Shown: piece after piece, positions 48,990-60,344 of the stretch | Position numbering within the stretch: the stretch's first letter is position 1 | Layout of the letters: each line of letters opens with the position of its first letter | Source: Trichomonas tenax | Taxonomy: Eukaryota > Parabasalia > Trichomonadida > Trichomonadidae | NCBI GenBank assembly: GCA_023091735.1 | Contig: JALKBU010000076.1 | Span: forward strand, 29,377 to 93,376 | Direction of reading: 5' to 3' | Length of the DNA: 64,000 nt | Position numbers and translations under genes: made by a program | The notes under the pieces: model-generated | Databases searched by the model: none | Told to the model about the DNA's origin: nothing | The model's input: the letters and a program-made list of their open reading frames with translations, nothing else

Positions 48990-51900
48990 TCACCACCAGG
49001 GGATCCATGATGGTGGCATTTCCGCAAGTTTTCTAACATCCATTGCTGATTGGATCAAATCGTCAACTTCGTTCTCAAGTTCTTGATCTTTGCCGGAGAT
49101 TCTGGCGTGGAAAGACTCTATGTCTGTGTTGAGAGGAACATCGCGTCCATACTTGCAAATGTAGCTTCTTGGAAGAGATGTTTCAGAGAATGGAGCTTTT
49201 CCGAGAACGAATTGCAAAATTGGAGCAATTCCATTCTTGTTATGTCTGATGGCTCTCAAGTACGTAAGCATCGTATACCTGAACGGACCGTTGACACCAC
49301 ACGTTCCGAGAGCAGCCTTGAACATTGGCGTGAGTCTGAATGGAACTTTTTGGCTTTCTCCTGTCGCTCTGAATGCAGTGAAAGTTGTCGCACCACTTGA
49401 TTTCTCGAAAAGAATATCTGATGGACTTGTGTTGACAGAGCCGAATATGAATGAAAGAACACTCAAAGCGCCATGTGTTGCTGCAAACATTGATGTTCTT
49501 TGAAGCCATGAATTTGCATTTCTCGATGTAACGAAAATCGCACGCGCAAGAGTGTATTTTGCTTCTCCGTCGGTCAATTGCTTGATCTTTCTCACTCTCT
49601 TATCGATATCAATGCTTTCGAGCTTTCCTGTGACATTCATTACCTCGAGTTCTGGATTCTGGCCCGAGTTCTGCTTATATAGAGCAATGAGATCGAATAT
49701 AGAGATGTGGCCTTTGAGAATTTCGTGCAATGTGACTCCTGGCGAAACTTGAATCAAAGAACGATGCTCGACATTAATGAATGGCGTCATTGAATCAATC
49801 AACGCCATAAACTGCTCTGATGGTTCATTTCTGTAGATCGGTCTTCTCTTCAAGTGATAGGAATACTTCTTTCCATCAGTTCCGATAATTGACACTTTGA
49901 AGCCATTCTTCCATCTTTCGACTGAATGAAAGAACTTTGCGACTTTCACATCAGGTTTGTTGAACTTTCCAATCATATTAATGTTCCACGACGTCTTCTT
50001 ATCCAATGTATCATCGAGTGAAGCTAAAGGAATGGCGCGAATTGAATCCTGCCTTGATATGATTGATTTGATGATCTTTGACAAGATATTTAATTCATTT
50101 TCTCCTGGATCTTCAGTCTTTAGAATTTGTTCAAGTGCCTCTCTATCACTGAAGTTTGCTTTGAATGTTTCATCGTATCGACTGCTGCTGTACTGAGTCA
50201 AAGAATGAAGAAGCTTTCTGATTGTTAAATGAAGATTGTTAATATCTTTGTTCTTCAAGTATTGCTGGCACTCAGTTAACTTATCGATCCATATGTTGTA
50301 GATCGTGTAAGCCATTTTTGTGAGCTTCTGAGCTACGAGCTCCAACTGTGAATGGAATATTGGATGCTCGTGTTGCATAGCTTCTTCGAGATCTTCTAAT
50401 AATTCATTATCTTTGTTCTGCAAAACAGCAGTGAATAAATCGAAAGCAATGACTTGTGGCATTTCAAGACACATGTATTTGACAACTTGTTTTGCAACTT
50501 TAACGACACGCTCTGAAGGATGTGACAATAAACCCATTAACGTTGAGTTCAGGTTCATATAAATTGTGTGTGGAAGAGAAGTGAAAATAGAAGCGATCTT
50601 TGATGAAAGCTTTTCAGAATCAGAAAATGCAACAAGCAATGCAAACATTTGGTTGATTAAAAGCAAAAGTCTGCTCTTCTTAACACTCATTGCAATGCCA
50701 AGTGTCTCTGCTGCCTTGATAGCAAACTCAACATCATTGGATGCATAAGCAATCAGCATCAAAACTTCTGATAGAGATCTATATGAAACTTTAGCCTGTT
50801 GTAAATCATCTAAAGCTTCTTTGAGTTCTTCGACTGTCTTCGACTTCTTGTAAATCATCTTTCCTATTGTATTGTGAATGCGAAGCTTAAGATTGTCTGG
50901 CGAATCATTGAGAATGTTCTCGTAGATTTGGACATCTTCGATTTTGTGCATTAAAGCATGAGCGTACTTTGCATGCTGTGATTCTTTGTCTGGGAAGAAA
51001 ATATCAACGAGTCTGTTAACTTCTGTGTTGTGGCCGGCTTTCATGTTGCAGTTGAAGATGTGAAACGCGAGATCTTCCATGTCAATGATTCCAGGAGCAA
51101 GAGATCTGATCTTGTACAAAGCGACTTGATATCTTGGATAATCTTTGATATATCTGATGTGTTCACGCCACGTTGTCTTGAAATCTTCTACTTTTTCATC
51201 ATCTGTCAAAATATCAATGACATTGCAAAGTTCATGCAACTGAAGAGCTTGGAAAAGATATTCTCTGAATAATGTCTTATTGTTCTTTTCTGTCGCTGAA
51301 ACAGAAGCTGCAAGATATCTCCATGAAATGTGGATGATTTCTTGTGCATCATCAAGTTTGCCGCAAATAATGTACAAAATGCATTTCTGGATGCAGTCAG
51401 AAACAGTATAAGCACCAGTTTTGTTCGATATCCTCAAAGCTTCTTCCTTTGTACCTGTGTAAAGTTCCGCTGTCCAGAAGTATTTTGCAAGACTTGATTG
51501 ATCGAGTGTTGACTTCTTAAGGAACTCTTTCTTCATGTCGTGAATCGCGCTCCAGTTATCTGTTTCTGTGTATGATATAACTCTATCAAAGAATGATGTC
51601 TCCGATTGATCTTTTTGAGTAATGAGTTCAATCGCTGATTCCCATTCACCCAAAGCCATCCAAACTTTGTGTTTAACAATGTTCTTGTTGCAATGTGCAA
51701 TACCTTTGGCTTCAATGCGCCTGTTTGATGATTCATTAAGGAGAATGAGTTGCTCAATCATCTGCGGACTGATTTCAACATCATCTTTGAAGCAAAGACT
51801 TGATTCGAGGAAGAAAAGCGCCTGAGCATAAAAATGATTTTCTTCACAGCGTCTGATTAATTCCTTGATATCAAGCTTGAAATCGATCTCACAGAGAGCA

Positions 51901-54900
51901 GCAAACTCAACAAGTTCAAGGAACTGAGTTAAAACTACATCAGGAAGTTGATTGCAGCTGAAAATATTTGACAAACAATTCGATAATTTTGGCTTTTCAT
52001 CATCACTTGCAGCAAGATAAACAGACAAATAAGCAAACATGAAGGCAAAGTTTGGATAACTTGGAAGGAACTGCATGCTTCTTATAATGACATTTGGTGC
52101 TTCGGTGATGAAATAATATCGCAAATCAATAAACCATTGAGAAATTCCAGGAACATTTAATGAGTTATCTTTCGCCTTTGGCAAACTCATTTTCTCAATG
52201 AATGGTTGAGCAACAAACTGTGGGAACTTTGGAACAGGTGTTGTTTTTCCGAAATTGAATTTTTCTGTTGGCATGCTGAAATCTATTCCAGCAATCATCT
52301 CGAGTAACTGGTTTGCTCTATCATGCCATCTTTGCTGACTTCTTTGGGTGACGCCAACAAGACAACGACGAATTGGAGGAACGTGAGCAGCGCTCGCACA
52401 GAATCTAACAATGAACTCAATTGTATCAAGAGCCTGTTCTTGAAGATATGAAGGATTCGATGCATCATATAATATCTCTAAAACGCCAGTGACGATTGGC
52501 ATCAAGAAATTCGAATTAAACTGTGCGATAACTCTGAGAAGATTGAATATATCAGTGACAATCTCTTCGGCATTCTTCTTTGTCACAGCAAGAAGGAAAG
52601 AGACAGAAACAACTAATTGGAGAATGGAATCGCATCTTCCATCAGTGGCAATAACCAATGATGACAAAACAATGCATCCTTCACGAGTAAAGTTTTGGTG
52701 CCAGTTATCTTCAATTGCTTGGAAGATTTTGTCGACATATGGTGAAATTAAGTGACCAGAAGACTCAATCATGACTGTGAGATAATGATAGAAAACGGTG
52801 AGTCTTGTTGTTGATGTCTTAGAGACGAAATCGATGAAAACACCAATGAATGATGTGAATTGTGGAATTTCATTTGGTGCGTAAAGGAAAAGACATGAAA
52901 TACACTTTGCAATCGATTCTCTTGTGGACTCAAGATTGACATGGATGAATAAATCAACTAAATAGCTGAAGTACTTTGAAATGAAGTATTTCATGAACTT
53001 TCCTCTTTGCGCCATTCCATTCTTAATAACCAATGAATGCTTCTTTAGTTGTATTGGAAGTTCTGGAGAACCGATTGCGCCAATGACTTTCATTGCTTTT
53101 GTAACGATTTTGATTGATTGATTCGTTCTAATCAAGTCGAAAAGAACAGCCATCAACTGCTTGTTTTCATTGACTATAACACCCGATGCAATCAAGTTCT
53201 TCAGCGATTTAAGTGACTGTTCTAATGTCCACGGGTGAACAGGAAGCGTCAAAATTGTTGAGAAGATGTCGATAATTGGAGCAACAGGAATTATCTTTGG
53301 GCAAGAGATTCTCAACTTTGTGACTGATTTAATCAATGATTCATCTATTGTCAATAAAATAGCGCTGTTCATATACATTAAAGATCTCTCCTTGATATCA
53401 CTCGACTTGAATCTCTGATTCAAAATGTTAATGAATCTACCGAAAATAGCCTCGGCATAAACGGGCAACATCGGTCCAGCAGCAGCAATGAGGTTGGGAA
53501 ACACATGCCAAGCTGGTTCTATTTCTGAAGTTACAACATTGAACTTTGTCGATGTCTGTTTGATCGAAGACAATAAGAAGTTCCTGATGACTGATTTCTG
53601 GAATACAGGCAAACTTCTAACAAGAAAGAATGCTTCCTTTCTTATTTCAATGTCTTCGTCATACAAGAATTGCGAGAAAAGAGAGAATATATCTGGTTGT
53701 GAGAGATATCTGTATGTTGGTTCTTTGAACGACTTCAATGTTCTCATTCTAACGCTGCGTGATGGATCTTCGAGTGCAAATTTAACAAGTTTACGAATTG
53801 TCGTCAGAGGGATGTGTTCCGGGAAATCATAGAAAAGTTTGATTGATGACTTTGCGATGACTTCGCGAACTTCGGTATCTTTGCTTTTCTTTAGTTTGTT
53901 GATCAATGAGTTGAATTCCAAAGCATCGCTGAAAGTGATATTATCTATTTCATTCAAAGCAAGCAATGAATACATAATTCTGTCTGTTCGAATTGATGTT
54001 ATTGTCAATTCTTGACGAATGATTTGCAGAATCGTGTATTTAAATAATGAGAATTCCTGTCCCCACTGTGGATGTGCTTTGTTTAAAACACTTATTACTT
54101 TGTGTATTGGCAGTGGAACAATTGATTTGTTAAGGATCAACAAAATATTATCGAGAATTGGTTCGATATTGATATCAGGAGGAAGAGCGGAGATCAAAGA
54201 TATTGAAACTTTGAAACAGAACGAAGGACCAACAGAAGGATTAACGGAACTCATGAACTCAGTGAGTCTCTTTATAAATTTCTGTATTGAGCCCAATAAG
54301 TTGTCTGGAAATGCTTTAATCACATCAGAAAGTGTCGAAATTGTTTTGCCTGGATCTTTTTTAGCCCACGTGAATAGCATTGTTATGATTCCGTCAACTA
54401 TCTTAGGATCAACTTCTATCTCGTTTGTTGTCTTCATTGTCGTCAATGCTAAGACAGCAGCTTCAACAATTGTTGTATTTTGATGTTTTAATAATTGCAA
54501 GCATTGCGGTTGAAGTTCATTCTCTATGACTGACTTCGGAAGGTAAGGTTTGATTGCTAGAAGGAATTGAAGCAATTTTAAGTTTGTTAAAATTTGATCA
54601 TTCGTTTTTGAATTGGAGAACCTCTCTTTAATGACGTTAAGGAGATATTCCGGCATTTTTGTCATCAATTCGGCACCCAAAGGAGCGCTTTTTGAGTCGA
54701 ATAAATTTTCACACGTGTGGATTAATATATCACTTATTTCTAAATCTTCATGCGTTAAACTTTCTGTAATTGTAGTGGTGAACTCATTCTCCAGCGAAAA
54801 TAAATGCTCTGGAGCCGTCATCGACAATTCTTCCCAAATTATAGCGGATGCATATCTAGCATCCACGTTTTCCTTTTGCATCAGTTGCTTTCTACTCAGA

Positions 54901-55307
54901 TCCACGAGCTCTCTAAGGTATAAATCGCGATTATGACCACGAATCTTGGAAAGTTGTCCTAAAACAAGAACTCCTATCTTCAAAAGTGGTTTGTAGCCTG
55001 GCTTAAGTAGCCTGTCGATAACTGGTTGATATTGCGCCACGAAATCATCGAATGGAAATAATTGTATAATTGCAGTTATCGAAATAGCAGCTGCAAACTT
55101 CTTTCTTTTGTCTGACATTTTGACGTAGTCATCGATAGATTTGAGTATAGAGCTCAAAAACGGAGGAACGAGATTTAAATTTGTGTATCTGAATAATTCG
55201 ACAATTTTGGACTGTACTCCCTTCACCAGTGACATAAAATCCGATGGATTGACTGATTCCCTCAGTGGCACTGAAGCAGTGAGAATCTGAGAGATTAAAT
55301 CATCCAT
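48990..55307 (-). CDS. TOR-like PIKK with degenerate kinase domain
   Basis: A 2105-residue protein with PIKK architecture. Residues 1 to about 1100 are HEAT-type helices; the start resembles TOR (DKRKKFAAAISITAII and RYASAIIWEELSMTAPEHLF). A FAT region follows to about 1650. An FRB-like segment holds LTECQQYLKNKD, as TOR's L.EAQ.W..... The PI3K/PIKK fold spans about 1803-2060, and the FATC domain ends the chain (2078-2105, VDDLIQSA ... WIPWW). In the kinase fold the N-lobe Lys (YHLK) survives. The GLGDRHPSN catalytic loop has become GSVNTSPSD (1956-1964), removing Asp, Arg and His, and DFG is replaced by TAFRAT. So it cannot be an active kinase as read. TRRAP/Tra1 is the known pseudokinase PIKK, but is far longer; the N terminus favours TOR. 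Confidence 0.75.
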   Translation of the reverse strand: MDDLISQILTASVPLRESVNPSDFMSLVKGVQSKIVELFRYTNLNLVPPFLSSILKSIDDYVKMSDKRKKFAAAISITAIIQLFPFDDFVAQYQPVIDRLLKPGYKPLLKIGVLVLGQLSKIRGHNRDLYLRELVDLSRKQLMQKENVDARYASAIIWEELSMTAPEHLFSLENEFTTTITESLTHEDLEISDILIHTCENLFDSKSAPLGAELMTKMPEYLLNVIKERFSNSKTNDQILTNLKLLQFLLAIKPYLPKSVIENELQPQCLQLLKHQNTTIVEAAVLALTTMKTTNEIEVDPKIVDGIITMLFTWAKKDPGKTISTLSDVIKAFPDNLLGSIQKFIKRLTEFMSSVNPSVGPSFCFKVSISLISALPPDINIEPILDNILLILNKSIVPLPIHKVISVLNKAHPQWGQEFSLFKYTILQIIRQELTITSIRTDRIMYSLLALNEIDNITFSDALEFNSLINKLKKSKDTEVREVIAKSSIKLFYDFPEHIPLTTIRKLVKFALEDPSRSVRMRTLKSFKEPTYRYLSQPDIFSLFSQFLYDEDIEIRKEAFFLVRSLPVFQKSVIRNFLLSSIKQTSTKFNVVTSEIEPAWHVFPNLIAAAGPMLPVYAEAIFGRFINILNQRFKSSDIKERSLMYMNSAILLTIDESLIKSVTKLRISCPKIIPVAPIIDIFSTILTLPVHPWTLEQSLKSLKNLIASGVIVNENKQLMAVLFDLIRTNQSIKIVTKAMKVIGAIGSPELPIQLKKHSLVIKNGMAQRGKFMKYFISKYFSYLVDLFIHVNLESTRESIAKCISCLFLYAPNEIPQFTSFIGVFIDFVSKTSTTRLTVFYHYLTVMIESSGHLISPYVDKIFQAIEDNWHQNFTREGCIVLSSLVIATDGRCDSILQLVVSVSFLLAVTKKNAEEIVTDIFNLLRVIAQFNSNFLMPIVTGVLEILYDASNPSYLQEQALDTIEFIVRFCASAAHVPPIRRCLVGVTQRSQQRWHDRANQLLEMIAGIDFSMPTEKFNFGKTTPVPKFPQFVAQPFIEKMSLPKAKDNSLNVPGISQWFIDLRYYFITEAPNVIIRSMQFLPSYPNFAFMFAYLSVYLAASDDEKPKLSNCLSNIFSCNQLPDVVLTQFLELVEFAALCEIDFKLDIKELIRRCEENHFYAQALFFLESSLCFKDDVEISPQMIEQLILLNESSNRRIEAKGIAHCNKNIVKHKVWMALGEWESAIELITQKDQSETSFFDRVISYTETDNWSAIHDMKKEFLKKSTLDQSSLAKYFWTAELYTGTKEEALRISNKTGAYTVSDCIQKCILYIICGKLDDAQEIIHISWRYLAASVSATEKNNKTLFREYLFQALQLHELCNVIDILTDDEKVEDFKTTWREHIRYIKDYPRYQVALYKIRSLAPGIIDMEDLAFHIFNCNMKAGHNTEVNRLVDIFFPDKESQHAKYAHALMHKIEDVQIYENILNDSPDNLKLRIHNTIGKMIYKKSKTVEELKEALDDLQQAKVSYRSLSEVLMLIAYASNDVEFAIKAAETLGIAMSVKKSRLLLLINQMFALLVAFSDSEKLSSKIASIFTSLPHTIYMNLNSTLMGLLSHPSERVVKVAKQVVKYMCLEMPQVIAFDLFTAVLQNKDNELLEDLEEAMQHEHPIFHSQLELVAQKLTKMAYTIYNIWIDKLTECQQYLKNKDINNLHLTIRKLLHSLTQYSSSRYDETFKANFSDREALEQILKTEDPGENELNILSKIIKSIISRQDSIRAIPLASLDDTLDKKTSWNINMIGKFNKPDVKVAKFFHSVERWKNGFKVSIIGTDGKKYSYHLKRRPIYRNEPSEQFMALIDSMTPFINVEHRSLIQVSPGVTLHEILKGHISIFDLIALYKQNSGQNPELEVMNVTGKLESIDIDKRVRKIKQLTDGEAKYTLARAIFVTSRNANSWLQRTSMFAATHGALSVLSFIFGSVNTSPSDILFEKSSGATTFTAFRATGESQKVPFRLTPMFKAALGTCGVNGPFRYTMLTYLRAIRHNKNGIAPILQFVLGKAPFSETSLPRSYICKYGRDVPLNTDIESFHARISGKDQELENEVDDLIQSAMDVRKLAEMPPSWIPWW

Positions 55308-56045
55308 TTTATTAAAATTTTCTATCGTTCGAAGCTCATTTTATGCTTTGTTGGTCTTTTTGTCGAACTTTATTTCTGTGCTTTTTTCAAATTCGGCAAT
55401 TTTATTCTTGCTTTAGACAACCACTTCACTCGTTCTCATTGGTGTCTTATTAACGATTTTCAATGATTTCCCTCACCTTGCATAACACAACTATCGCCTT
55501 CAGTTTTCTCTTACAAGCTTTTTGATGCCAAATTGATCTTTGATTCAAAAAAAAATTACTATTTTTCGTGTCGATACTTACTCAATTATGATTAATATGA
55601 GTTTATTGCCTATTCATATGATTATATTTCCTGCTAAATGCTTATTAAAGATATTTTGAAATTGATTCATGCAAAATTGGCCACTTTTTCTATTGAGCAT
55701 TACTTAATTCTGCTGCCTATGTATCTGTTTATCTAATCATACGTTTTGTACCTCCATTAATTGATTTTTGCAGTTTTATTTAATATATTTCTAAAAGATC
55801 AAAAGCCAAATATTGGATTTCCTTTTATTGCATGTCATATACTTCTTAGCATTTCATTTATTCATTCAGATTAGTATTATGCCATGTAAAATTTATTAAA
55901 CATGACAAAATAATATTTTACATGTCATAAAACGTAATATGAATGAGTTTTGTTTAAAAATGTGTTTTATATTTTAGAAATTGATTCCATTGGCTCACTT
56001 TAGCTATGTGTGTTTTGATTTGATGTATAGTCATAAATCATTTTT
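55308..56045. other. Divergent promoter region
   Basis: 738 bases between the TOR-like gene (minus) and the armadillo-like gene (plus). It carries three TTTACATGTCA-like motifs (GCCATGTAAAA at 55882, AACATGACA at 55899, TTTACATGTCA at 55916) and an initiator TCATTTTT 8 bases before 56046. No ORF is supported. Confidence 0.5.
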
Positions 56046-57404
56046 ATGCATGATGAATACAAAGATATATTTCAAAATTCGAAGAAGCTTTCTGACCCTT
56101 TAGAGTTAAAAGTTCTGGGTGATTTTAAAAGCAGTGAAGAAATTGATGAATCTCAAGAGTTTGGAGCAAATTTTATCTCAATATATGAAGATTTCATGAA
56201 TATGCCAACCTTTCTTGGTCTGTCCAATATGAATGACTTAATAGTCTTAAAATATCAATATGAATATGAGAGAATACTTCAAAAACCATTCATTAAAGCT
56301 GCATTAAATTTATTTTCCCCAAACACATCGATGTTAGATGCAGCTGTTTTAGTTGATAACATTGCAATACTTTGTGAGCTCCCGGATTCTGTTTTCATAA
56401 TTCGATTTTCAGATTGTGGTGCGATTCCACTATTAAAAACAATATGGAACAGCTTTCCAGACCTTATTCCGAACGTTATGACATGTTTTACGCTTTTAAT
56501 TACAAACACATTTCCGGTTTATTCAGATGAAATACAAAAATTCTGTTTTAAGCCTGCCATAGCATATGCCATGCAACCAGTGTCCGTAGAATTAACAAAT
56601 AGCTGCATGTTGTTCATCTTTTCATTATGCCAATATGTTGATCTCAAAATGAAGAAAATCATTCAGATAAAAGATGCAATTATCACATCACTGCAATACG
56701 ACGAAAACTCCGTTTGGACAGCACTGTGGTGTCTCTACTTTTGCATGCAAAACTATATCTCTGAATTTGCAGGCGATTGCGCTATTATTTTGAATCTAAT
56801 ACCGCATCAGGATCATAATATAACATTAATTGTTTTAGATATTTTCAAACTTGTTCTGGGAAGACCAGATAAGCAGTTTTTTGAATTCCCAGCAGATCAA
56901 GTTTTCTCGAAGTTAATTGAGCTTTCAATGAATGATTCCAATGAAATATCAATGAAAGCTTTTAGTGTAATTGATGCAGCTATAAAGAATTTTCCGATGG
57001 CACCAGAAAAGCTCTTAATAGGAGGAATAATGGACTGTTTATCAACGATTGTTGAGAACTCAGACTATGAGATGAAGGCTGTTGCTTCTCTTGTTTTCAC
57101 ACGTCTTCTGGCCTTTGCAACTCCAGAAGAATGTAGAGATATGTTGAATGATGGAAGACTTCCATTATTTATATCTTTCTTAGAATGCAGTGATGGAAAG
57201 TATCTAAAAGAATTTGCTATAGGTGTTGGAAATGCACTTAATCAATGTGATGCAAATGGAATGTCGAAAGAAGCTCGAACAATCTTATTAAATGAAGATC
57301 TTATTTCGACGATGAATGACATCCTTGATGTTACAGAAAATGAAGAAATTGAAAAATACAGAAATATCTTAATTAGTCAAATATATCATGAAGCCAAAGT
57401 GTAA
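56046..57404 (+). CDS. Armadillo/HEAT-like protein, 452 residues
   Basis: Entirely alpha-helical with repeating helical pairs of about 42 residues, of which the clearest are near 105-145 (RFSDCGAIPLLKTIWNS), 245-290 and 300-400. The glycine-rich turn GAIPLL and the DGRLPLFISFL helix are typical of ARM repeats as in importin-alpha relatives, but the importin-beta binding arm and NLS-binding Trp/Asn ladder are not recognisable. It probably mediates protein binding. An initiator TCATTTTT lies only about 6-8 bases upstream, so the leader is very short. Confidence 0.7.
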   Translation: MHDEYKDIFQNSKKLSDPLELKVLGDFKSSEEIDESQEFGANFISIYEDFMNMPTFLGLSNMNDLIVLKYQYEYERILQKPFIKAALNLFSPNTSMLDAAVLVDNIAILCELPDSVFIIRFSDCGAIPLLKTIWNSFPDLIPNVMTCFTLLITNTFPVYSDEIQKFCFKPAIAYAMQPVSVELTNSCMLFIFSLCQYVDLKMKKIIQIKDAIITSLQYDENSVWTALWCLYFCMQNYISEFAGDCAIILNLIPHQDHNITLIVLDIFKLVLGRPDKQFFEFPADQVFSKLIELSMNDSNEISMKAFSVIDAAIKNFPMAPEKLLIGGIMDCLSTIVENSDYEMKAVASLVFTRLLAFATPEECRDMLNDGRLPLFISFLECSDGKYLKEFAIGVGNALNQCDANGMSKEARTILLNEDLISTMNDILDVTENEEIEKYRNILISQIYHEAKV

Positions 57405-57779
57405 TTGCAAATTTTCAAAACAATGTTCTTCAATTTTGTTAGAAATATTGCTGAATTTTTTTCGGTCAAACAAAAAAAATGTAATATGGTTGAAAGCAAG
57501 CATCGACACAATGTGCAATGTCAGATATTTGATTCCTGGACCTCAACATTTAACTTTTCATGAAATTTTGATATTTCATGAACTGAACGATTTCTTGAGA
57601 GATTTGATAAGAACACTTGGGAGGCATTTGTATTTTTTAAGGTTTTGTTTAAGAAAAAAAAATCATATTTTTTACAGAAAATATCAAATTCTTAGTAAGC
57701 TTGAGATAACGTATCTATTGTTGAATCAAAATCTGCCAATTTTTTGTTGATGATTTTCTTTTTCGTTTACTTTTTTTCT
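57405..57779. other. 3' spacer
   Basis: AT-rich; ORF 57388-57750 overlaps the end of the armadillo-like gene and shows no domain. Confidence 0.4.
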
Positions 57780-58147
57780 TTTGCTTTTTCAGTTCCACCA
57801 CCGCGAACACGTATACCCCCGACGCCAACGAGGTCTGTTAACCAACGTGCTGTCATTGTTTCAGGAAGTTTGATTTTAATCATTGTAACAGTTTCATCGA
57901 TAGCAGCTTCTCTATGCTTCTTCATGCTTCCCAAAGGCTACTGGACATGATTATTCGATAGACTCAAAGAAAAATTTAAAAAGAAAGAAAAAGGCATTAA
58001 TTTACTTGAAAAAGCGGCTCAGATGATGTATTCACATTAAAGCAAGACGATAGCAAACAACTCCTCATCAATATCCAAATCTCACAAGATTTTCATCAGT
58101 TTTTTGCAGAAGAAGAAAGCACCAATGACTATGATCCATTCTTATAA
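57780..58147 (+). pseudogene. C-terminal fragment of a membrane protein
   Basis: A Pro/Arg-rich stalk (PPPRTRIPPTPTRS) leads into a membrane segment (VIVSGSLILIIVTVSSIAA) and a basic cytoplasmic stretch. A TGA lies at 57948-57950. After a frame change near 58020 an acidic tail ends in YDPFL before TAA at 58145-58147. The N-terminal ectodomain is absent. It is the relic of a type I surface protein, unrelated by sequence to the BspA-like tails in this window. Confidence 0.6.
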
Positions 58148-60344
58148 TTGAAAAATGATGACTCTTCTTCATCTCTTTCGATTCCATTGACAATTGTTAC
58201 AACCGGCGAAATTTAATTTTAAGATTCTACACATAATATTGTTTGTTTTTATACTAGTAAAGAAAGTGTACCATGACCATGCTCGATTTCGCCTTCGAAG
58301 CCGTTAATATTATTCGAAATGTGAAATTTAATTGGTAATCAACGTTAGACCATTGAATTATACTTTTACGGGACTCAATATATTACATCTTGCTCGTAAT
58401 CAATCCGTAACCACCAAAAATTATTTTAATTTTCTTAATTGAAACTTAAGCTAATATTTTTCAAGAAATTTAATCACTATGATCATAGCTTGATAATAGA
58501 TAGTCTCTGAAAAGATTCAAAAAATATAAGCCTGCGATTTTGGTTTTCGAAAAATAACCTTTGATTCCGATATGCTTTCGGTTGTTGTAAACCAAATATT
58601 TGACAAGTAAACCACATGTAAACAAAATATTTGGCAAGTAGTAAATAGTGCGATGTATAGTCATAAATAATGAATTCATGATAATTCATACTAAATATTT
58701 CGTAAAAAAAATCTAATATTTATTTTGGAATAATATTAAGAATTATGCTTCATAGATTGTTAGAGAAAATACGCTCATTCTAGAATGAAGTGATTCATAG
58801 CATATGTATTTTTTCAGCTTCAAATAATATCGATGCAAAGAGTCAGAAATTTATGAGTGAATTACATAACATCTAGCTCGCATGCTTCTTTGTGGTAACA
58901 CTAGGGTAGCTTATAGATTTTGGTTTAAAGTTTTGATGATATTTTTGATAAAATCGATTGTAAAAACGTGAAATTAAAATCAAATTTCAACAGCGATGTC
59001 ACACCATTACTTGCTGGAGTCTGATGATTGACTGCCTCGAAGTGACTTAGTCAATGAATTATAACAATGGCTGTCACTTTTTAATGTTTTTCGAAAAGCT
59101 AATAAAAATCATTCTTTAACGAGTATAAATGATATACAGATCATGCAGATGCTATATCTGCGGTAATCTCGATTTAAAGGTTATTTACGAGAACCGAACT
59201 CATAACCGCAAAGAAATTTTCGTTTTTAAATCAGCCAATAATATAGAGCTATAATTTATCTATTAAAATATTTATTTGCATTTTCATAAAATTCTTTTTT
59301 GGCCCAAAAATGAAAAAAATTAGAAAAATTCTGTTACGCTTGTGAATGGTCGGACGATACCTGTCCGACCTCGATTTTGTTCTGTCCGAGAAAGTTAATA
59401 TTTACGAAACCTTTTTTTATTTTGAAATGAGAAAAGTGCCGAAAATCTTCGTTTTCAAACAATTTTAAATCAACAAATTGAGCACTCCTCTTGGCAGCTC
59501 TGGCCAAATCTGAAACTTATAGAAATATGTCTAAGAATGATCAAGCTTTGGCATGAAATAACCAACTTGTTTAGGAGATAACCATGCTTAGCTTTGCCTT
59601 CAAACCATTCTCTATAACTCTAGCTTCCTTCTTATATCCGAAGTGTTTTCTCAATGTGATTTATAATCGATATCATTGTAGGTTACAATGCTTAGATGCG
59701 TTCTAAGTGCATTCGCACTTTTTTATCATTAAAATATGAAAGAAATAAGAGAAGATGCAAACTCGGTATTTGAACATAACTCCTCAAGAAGATATAGGTG
59801 TCTATCGTCATCGCTATCGTTCTAAAGAATATGTTAATAAAAAAGATTTCAAAAAACTTTAATAATCGCTGAGCTAAAAAATATAAAACATCAAAGTGTG
59901 ATTGTAGATCCTTTAAAGCATGAGAAAACTATCTAGCTACTTGATCTGACGGTAAAGTGTGATTCTCAATATGTAAAGCGCTTTGATAATAATTGTCAAT
60001 GATAAAAACTGCTGATTGCAGCATAAAATATGCATTCATGATATCATGTATGATAGTGCGAGATTGTGTGAAGAACATTATTGTGAAAATTCTGTTTTTT
60101 TGACCAAATCTTATAATCATTTTCATAAAACTAATAAGGTAAGAGAAATGTAATTGAATAGTGAATTTATGTGTTTTGACTGAGTAATGCTTAACTAAAA
60201 GCCGCAAATTAATATTGATGAAAAATATTATGCATTTATTGGACGACGTATAGATAACTATGCCCAATTGCGACAATCGGGTCGATTTTTATATGCTTTT
60301 GATGCATTTTGAGTTGCCAAAATAATTTGGAATATTGTATGATT
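58148..60344. other. Gene-free region, 2.2 kb
   Basis: AT-rich. It contains the hairpin at 59348-59370. Short ORFs at 58470-58689 and 59929-60276 have no recognisable domain. Confidence 0.45.
59348..59370. repeat. Perfect 8-base-arm GC-rich hairpin
   Basis: GGTCGGAC, a 7-base loop, then GTCCGACC. Another TGTCCGAG follows at 59383. The local GC content stands out from the surrounding AT-rich DNA. It could be part of a structured RNA or a protein site. Confidence 0.55.

Noticed and set aside
49050..54936. Numerous plus-strand ORFs under the TOR-like gene
   Set aside because: They are antisense shadows of one long conserved frame.
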